Below the pieces are notes generated by a model. It did not search any database and was not told the origin of the DNA. It saw nothing but the letters and a program-made list of their open reading frames with translations. From NCBI GenBank assembly GCA_026008535.1, contig BRKX01000006.1, forward strand, positions 47,666,664 through 47,730,663: a stretch of DNA of 64,000 nt. Reading direction: 5' to 3'. The DNA comes from Perilla frutescens (Eukaryota; Streptophyta; Magnoliopsida; Lamiales; Lamiaceae). Position 1 is the first letter of the stretch; every line of letters starts with the position of its first letter. Positions 58,391 through 64,000 of the stretch are shown piece by piece. The position numbers and the translations under genes were made by a program.

Positions 58391-59463
58391 TGAAGCTCAT
58401 CAGCTGATGGCACCATCAGTTGGATATCCAACTGCATCAGAGTATTATCCATGTCAATATTAACACACAAATTTAATATTCTAAATTTTTTATATAAACA
58501 AATTACATGTCCATCAAATAATCTAGAGAAATCAGAGCTCCGGGATGAGAATGACCACTTCAAGCAGCGAGGTGTGGTCAACTGGCCTCCAACGACGCCC
58601 AACCGACGTCCAAGCTCGGGGAAAACCTCACAGGTCCATGTCTGTAAAACAAATTGTCATATCTTCTGATTAAAATATCAAGTAGATAAAACGTAAATTT
58701 AACTAATTACCTGAACGGTCCAAACAGGTCCATACCAATGATACGCTCCATCCTTCTCTCCGCCCATAGCCCGTCGAACTCTGGGGATGAGACTGATAAA
58801 GTGCATCAACATCTAAAATGTGTAGCCCCCCCATGGAAAAGAATTCCAAGCATCAGCATCTTCTACTAGGGCCCACACCCAGCCATTGATCGCGCGTGAG
58901 GGGTCATTGCAAAATAAGATCCGATACACGACCAAGATGTTCGCAATCTTCACGTAGTCTGGAGGGTGATTGGGTAGCCTCTTAGCTGTGAACTTATCAT
59001 ACATCTATGTCACAGTCGTCTTTTTTCCTTCAAATAATCGGTAAAAGATGCTGTTAGGCGGAATGAGATGAGCCGCATTCGGATCGAAGTTCGACGGGCC
59101 AAACTGTAAACCTCACACCAATGCGAACTCTGAGGGCCCAAAGTGAAGTGTGGTTCCATTGACATAGAACCAACACTCTCTACCCTCGTGTGCAGGATCC
59201 TGGACACGCACCTCGCGACAGATCAAGGCATGCATTGCCTTGCGTGCTATACTACCCCCCCTAAAGTCCAAAAAATGTCCAAAACATCCAGATCTAAACA
59301 TCTGGATCGTAGCCTGACCACCAAAATGCTCTAAGACCTCCCTAATATTCTCTATTAGCTCCAACTTCATGTACATCAAAATATTCGGCTTCAGCCTCTG
59401 GAGGGGGCGTCTAATCCACTGAATCTAAAATTAAATTTACAATACACAATTAGATAATAATTA

Positions 59464-59717
59464 AAGTTTTATTATTAAATTATTATTATGTTAATTTTAC
59501 ATTTAATCTCAAATTTAAATTTAAAGCTACGTTATTGTTAATTATTTGTATTATTATTATTATTATTATTATTATAATAATAATAATAATTATTATTATT
59601 ATAATAATAATAATAATTATTATTATTATTATTAGTGTTAAAGTTTTATTATTAAATTATTATTATGTTAATTTTACATTTAATCTCAAATTTAAATTTG
59701 AAGCTACGTTATTGTTA

Positions 59718-59753
<36 letters not shown>

Positions 59754-60065
59754 ATTATTATTAGTGTTAAAATATTATTATTATTATTATTATTTTAACC
59801 ATAATGATTAATTAAATACTCATAACGAAAGGCCATACATTTTTTTCAAATTAGCATAACGATTAACGAATGTCATAACGAACTTTTCAAATTAGCATAA
59901 CGATTAATTAAAAACTCATAACAAAAGGCCATAACGAAATTTTCAAATTGGCACAACGATTTAAACTAATATTCCATAACGATTCATTCAAATAAGTATA
60001 ACGATTGCTAACAAAAACCATAACGATCTACTAAAATGACCATAACGGTTGTCATCTACTTCACT
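59464..60065. repeat. Ulp1 gene intron 1: 176-bp duplication, (TTA)n and TAACG array
   Basis: An AAGTTTTATTATTAAATTAT... segment at 59465 recurs at 59641, each followed by a (TTA/ATT)n microsatellite. CATAACGA words then fill 59810-60060. Viewed from the minus-strand gene these read TCGTTATG, the same polarity as the gene-proximal half of the array in the transposase intron. A run of isoleucine codons predicted across the microsatellite is an artefact. Confidence 0.85.
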
Positions 60066-60640
60066 TGTTACAGATTCATCAACAAAAAGGGTTTACTTTC
60101 AACTCAATTGCAAGATCCGACCTATTGTTCAACTATTAAAACATAACGATAACTGTAAATATTCGACTAACCTCTCCCGCTTCGGCTTCAGACGGTCGGT
60201 CTACATCTTCACGTCGTTCCTCCATCGTCTTCAAGCCAGCCCGATGTCGGTGAAGATTTTTTTTTTCAGAGAATTAATTTTTTTTTTCTTTTCAGCGAAC
60301 ACGGCTCAGTGAGAGAGAAGTAAAAAACAGGCAAGAATGAAAAGAGATGTATGAGAGAGAGAGAGAGAGTAGATAGGTAGTTACAAGAATTTAATAACGA
60401 TATTAATGAAATTGATTCTCCACAACCCTATTTTTTTTCAAACTGAAATCGAGTTTGGATAGACGCGAGAGATTTTATTCCAAACAAATCTTTTATTATT
60501 TTTGCATGGAAAATACCAGTTTGTGTAAGATACTTTTCAGAAAAGTGGTGGAATATTCTGATGTGCTCGGTCAAATTGTTCAGATATAGTACAAATTGCC
60601 TATATAACTCCTACCCCTTAAACCTTGCCCAACTATACCG

Positions 60641-61049
60641 ATTTTTACATTTTATTATCTACATAAAAATTCCCCCCTAATTGATATTTCTACTAAATAA
60701 TTAATATAATGGATGTCTAAAAATATATTGGTTTATTTGAAATTGTAAATTTAATGGTGGATTTTAATTTTTCTTATGATCGTTCTTAAAGTTTCATTTG
60801 TTCCAACATGTTTTCGATTAACTTTTATTCGTTTCAATAGATCATTAAACTTATTTATTTTAATAGGTCATTAAATAAAAAAGGACCTCATTCGTTCAAT
60901 TTTTAGTTTACAGAACTTCGAAATAAAAAATTTGTTTGGGCCTTTTGTAACAAAAGCTATTAGTTTAGGACCTTAGTTCGTACTAAAAAAAAAACCCAAG
61001 AATGTGAGGTATGTGATAAAACTTAAACTACAACAACCATTCCAGAAAA
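60641..61049. other. AT-rich spacer
   Basis: Nothing recognised; it lies between the MULE's tentative end and resumption of homology to copy A. Confidence 0.5.
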
Positions 61050-61462
61050 TGGAAGATATTTTATACCAAATGATGGGGAAATAATGACAAAAAAAATATT
61101 ACGTGCATGAACATTTGAGTGTCGTTACTTTCATAACATGACAAAAGATTACATCAAAATCTCTGTTGATTGAGAATTAGTCGGCCACATTCAAATAAAA
61201 TAACCATAATATGGCCGGATATACATTTACACAATAATAAATTTGTCATGTATAGTTTATTTTTACAAAGTTTTCTTGCTTACATGCATATTTGCACTAG
61301 CTATAAAAAGAGATAAGGAGGAATCGTGCCACATAATACCAGTAATTAACCACATCATATAAACGTTCATTACGCATCTAGGTTCATTATTGTTTTTTGT
61401 ATTATAAAATATACACATTATAGTTGAAAACTGTTTGCTTGGTGTTCAAGACTAAAACTCTA
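61050..61462 (+). repeat. Segmental duplication copy B, distal part
   Basis: Matches 7755-7970 and then 16846-17035 without interruption, so it preserves the empty target site of Copia-1 (CATATTTGCACTAG at about 61288). Confidence 0.85.
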
Positions 61463-62280
61463 TCCGCATCGGATATGGAAGGTTCTATCCTGTAACTCGA
61501 TCCATTGCGATTTGCCGATGGATGTGCGCCACGTGGAGGTTACTTTTTCTGATAAATTCCAATCGGAAAAACTCGGTTCAAATTCTCAAATCCGGTTTGA
61601 TATTAACTCCCTTAACGTCGTTGTTCCTTCCGTCTGAAGCCGCATCAGGAGGGCCCACCTCATGTCAGAAGTCGCGCGGCTCGATGTGCAGTTCTCACAT
61701 CGCATTAAATGAAGTGGCAGGGCAGTTCGCATCAACGTCCTCAGTGAAGAGAGTATCTTATCGACGAGATTTGGGTAGATTTTGGAGATTTAATTGATTT
61801 GTATAAAAATAATACTTTGGCATAAAAGTGATTTATGTAACCTTTGGTATTTTTGTGGAATTTTAATAAGATGTATTTTTTGGCTAAAAGTTATAGACGA
61901 ATTAATTTTAACTAACTTGTAATTACAATAGTTAATTAGTCATAATTTTTTGTATTATATTTCATAGTCTGGATTGTGTCTTAACCAAAAATATTGTAAA
62001 TTCGTTAATAATTATAATTAGTCCTTTTTTGTATGTCCACCTCCTAACAACCATATATCATACAATGATAATAATTTATTAGGAAAGAATAAATTTATGT
62101 AATTATAATTGGTTAAAATTGAAATTGTAAAAATTTCAATACCTAAATCTGAAATTATCAATCTGGGGAAAGAATTAGTTTAGCTGAAAATTATAAGATA
62201 AGTATTAAATAAAAATTAGAACTCCTCGTTGGTTGGAAAAATGAAAAATAAACTGAGGAATAAATGTCGAGTGTTATACT
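61463..62280. other. GC-richer promoter-like block, then spacer
   Basis: 61480-61790 is less AT-rich than its surroundings and contains a G-box (CCACGTGG at about 61510) and a GGGCCCAC word (61649). These are elements common in plant promoters. No coding exon is recognised and the frame at 61522-61797 has no support. 61800-62280 is AT-rich without features. Confidence 0.35.
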
Positions 62281-62454
62281 TTAGTGGAAATTAAAAAATG
62301 GCGGCGTAATACCCTAAATAGCCTTGATTTAGGTTGAGCAATTCCTGAAGGTGCAGTGTGATTCCGTGTTTGCCCTTAAAGTGTGTGTTATTTTTTCCGC
62401 CATATCGTGGTTGATTTTATTTCCATAAATAGAAAAAACCCCAAAATTTAAACT

Positions 62455-62690
62455 TTAAATCTTATATAAGAAGAGACCACCTCTTTCATTTACTTTATTT
62501 CCCAAAACTTAAAGTCGAAGTTGTGTCCCTGCCCTGAACTCTATAAACCTTCTCCGGCGACGAGGCACTGTCAGTGATCATTGTGAGCGTGGTGAGTGTG
62601 TTTTTCATTCTAAGGTTTTAATTTTGATGTTTGCATGTTGATTTAATCGAAAGATCGTGGAAATGGACGCCACGGTGATTGAAATTAAGA
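62455..62690 (+). promoter_or_regulatory. Possible promoter, 5' leader and leader intron
   Basis: CTTATATAAG near 62461-62470 could be a TATA box. It is followed by C/T-rich leader-like sequence and a donor consensus (GTGGTGAGTG) at about 62590. An ATG near 62663 (MDATVIEIKKRERKG) stops after 15 codons. The arrangement resembles the 5' end of a plant gene whose body is displaced or lost. Confidence 0.3.
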
Positions 62691-62699
62691 AGCGAGAAA

Positions 62700-64000
62700 G
62701 AAAGGGGTAATTTAATTAACCAAAACTCAATAGAAGACTCAAAACAATCAAACTTGCTTTATAATAAATTATAATTATCCATAATACCAAGATTAGGGTC
62801 CTTGGTATTTAACAAAAGAATATTATCAGCTTGGAAACTCAATTTTTAACAGAATACTGATAAAAGAGACAATAGGAAAATATGTAAACTATAATCACCC
62901 ATTTCTCAGTGATGCGGGTAGATTTACTCTCCACAATGGTTTCAATATTTATAAATTCGAGTCATGCTTACAAGTATACAAGCATATAATTGTAGACAGG
63001 ATGAAACGAGATCGATCCACAGGGAAAAGGAATTAGAACTTGAAAATACAAGTACCACGACGATAGACGAGTGAAATATTTAGACTATGGATTAGGATGA
63101 GGGTTGATTGTCACAACAAAATCAAAACATAAGAAATAAACAAGTGAATACCAAACAACAACAATAAACAAACTAAATAGCAAATGAAATAAACAATACC
63201 AACAAGAGAGAGATATTTGAAGATGATAAATAAGGGCAAGACTCTAGGATATGGATCCACAATGCTCCTATTGATCTACAACAAGGGATTACACACACAT
63301 ATATGCAAAGTTCATAGATAGGAAGACCACGAATATAGCAAGAGCATCTCTCGAATATCTCTTAAATTGCGAATGCGACAAGGATGGCTATCTCTAATGC
63401 ATTCCAAGGTCGCACCTACCAAAGGTTCTAAGGGGTCACATTTCCTTCCACATAAACATTCGACTAAGAAGACAAATACGTAAATTTAATCCAAGCATGC
63501 CTATGATCACGGGATTGACTAGATGCAAGTGATTCATACATTTGATGCTAGTAAGAATGCCACTTCAAACAACACCATTCAAGAACTAGAATGGATTAAA
63601 ATCTTGACAAAGCAAAATATATATATAAAACCCAAATCAAGATCAATATTCACATTGCTTCACCACATCCTAGAGCCCTAAGGCTCTAGCCAACCATATT
63701 CACAATAAAATCAAGATTAGAATACAAAGAACAACAACCCATTCTAAATACAAGTTTAAGAATAGAGAAGAAGTGATAAAACCCAATGTAGAACACTCTT
63801 CTTCAATCCTATAGCTTGGATGCTCAAATGGATGGTTGAATCTTCCTCCTTCCTCTTGATCTTCAAAAATCCCCCCATCTTGGTGTTTCTCTAAGTGTCT
63901 TTCGTGTTCTAGGGTAGATGGATGTGTGGTTTGAAAACCCAAGATATATAAAGGAGGGGACCAATGATTGGATGCCAAAAGTCAAATTTAATTTCCGTCT
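62700..64000. repeat. Unclassified dispersed-repeat-like sequence running off the window
   Basis: The style of 62985-63030 (AAACGAGATCGATCCACAGGG) is one I associate with non-coding parts of plant LTR retrotransposons, but this is recollection and not an alignment. TATATAAAGGAGGGG lies near 63946. The minus-strand frame 63700-63978 is probably not a gene. Confidence 0.3.

Larger units (their letters stand above)
56521..60225 (-). pseudogene. DUF1985-Ulp1 (C48 peptidase) gene of the MULE
   Basis: Exon 1 (60225-60172, starts MEERREDVDRPSE) is joined in phase by a 747-base intron to exon 2 at 59424 (IQWIRRPLQRLKPN). The DUF1985 domain follows: GCFGHFLDFRGG, WFYVNGTTLHFGPSEFALV, then EDADAWNSFPWGGY. 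In-frame stops lie near 59007 and 58815. A 70-base intron (58642-58711) precedes a basic, Pro-rich linker with a frameshift near 58050 and a stop near 57738. Exons 57217-57053 and 56970-56521 hold the Ulp1-like catalytic domain: His in GGHHWVIV, Asp in VELYDSLL, Cys in DGVSCGIYAMM. Ulp1 proteases remove SUMO; in MULEs the role of this gene is unknown. The catalytic triad is intact although the upstream frame is broken. Confidence 0.82.
52590..60640. mobile_element. Large MULE with MuDR transposase and DUF1985/Ulp1 gene
   Basis: Two convergent genes, a MuDR-type transposase (plus) and a DUF1985-Ulp1 protease gene (minus), occupy 53150-60225, the organisation of Ulp1-carrying Mutator-like elements such as the Arabidopsis Kaonashi (KI) group. 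Ends are tentative: 52600-52645 (AAGGCTATATGAGTTATTTG) and the complement of 60590-60635 (TAAGGGGTAGGAGTTATATA) look like inverted repeats of about 45 bases. I found no clear 9-bp target duplication. Both genes have a first exon near the element end and a first intron packed with TAACG repeats. The transposase is internally deleted, so the element is not autonomous. Confidence 0.7.

Noticed and set aside
59535..59798. 87-codon frame made mostly of isoleucine
   Set aside because: Translation of a (TTA)n/(ATT)n microsatellite inside an intron.
61522..61797. 91-codon plus-strand frame
   Set aside because: No recognisable motif, no promoter in the right place, and the composition looks like promoter sequence with a G-box.

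Overview
This window is nuclear DNA of a flowering plant, almost certainly a eudicot. It is AT-rich, gene-poor and dense with plant-type transposable elements: Ty1/copia elements primed by initiator-Met tRNA, solo LTRs, a CACTA element, MULEs with 9-bp target duplications, a hAT, a Stowaway-like MITE and fold-back elements. An asterid such as a Lamiales member is a weak guess from the look of the ARF3-like and DC1 sequences. Only one apparently intact host gene is visible: a DC1 (Cys/His-rich C1) zinc-finger gene at 40865-41608. A decayed duplicate lies at 4850-5518.

Layout. 1-1258: LTR-like sequence of a minus-strand Ty3/gypsy element. 1575-4773: a dispersed repeat that received a 1.3-kb solo LTR (2204-3507) and a small MULE (3684-4050). 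4790-17035: duplication copy A, with the DC1 pseudogene, broken by an unclassified insertion (5681-7352) and by Copia-1 (7976-16840, minus, SIRE/Maximus-like, env-like remnant, itself hit by a solo LTR). 18085-28918: a gene-capturing MULE carrying a DELLA/GRAS fragment, interrupted by Copia-2 (18259-27397, minus). 28966-31155: a terminal-inverted-repeat element containing a hAT (29791-31037). 31.2-40.8 kb: small TIR elements, microsatellites and AT-rich spacer, including an inverted copy of part of the 4-kb repeat. 40820-61462: duplication copy B with the intact DC1 gene. It was expanded by a nest (Stowaway-like MITE > Copia-3 42477-51930 > CACTA 44368-48450 > ARF3/ETTIN fragment) and by a large MULE (about 52590-60640). 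That MULE has a broken MuDR transposase gene converging on a DUF1985/Ulp1-protease gene. 61.5-64 kb: GC-rich promoter-like sequence, a possible promoter with leader intron, and an unclassified repeat.

The window does not hold an operating pathway. Its interest is in genome dynamics: a segmental duplication used repeatedly as an insertion target, and two independent DNA transposons of different superfamilies that each picked up a fragment of a plant hormone regulator (gibberellin DELLA, auxin ARF3). All retroelement coding regions and the MULE transposase carry stops, frameshifts or deletions, so no autonomous element is evident. Superfamily calls rest on termini, target-site duplications and protein motifs read by eye. 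Lineage names are less certain.
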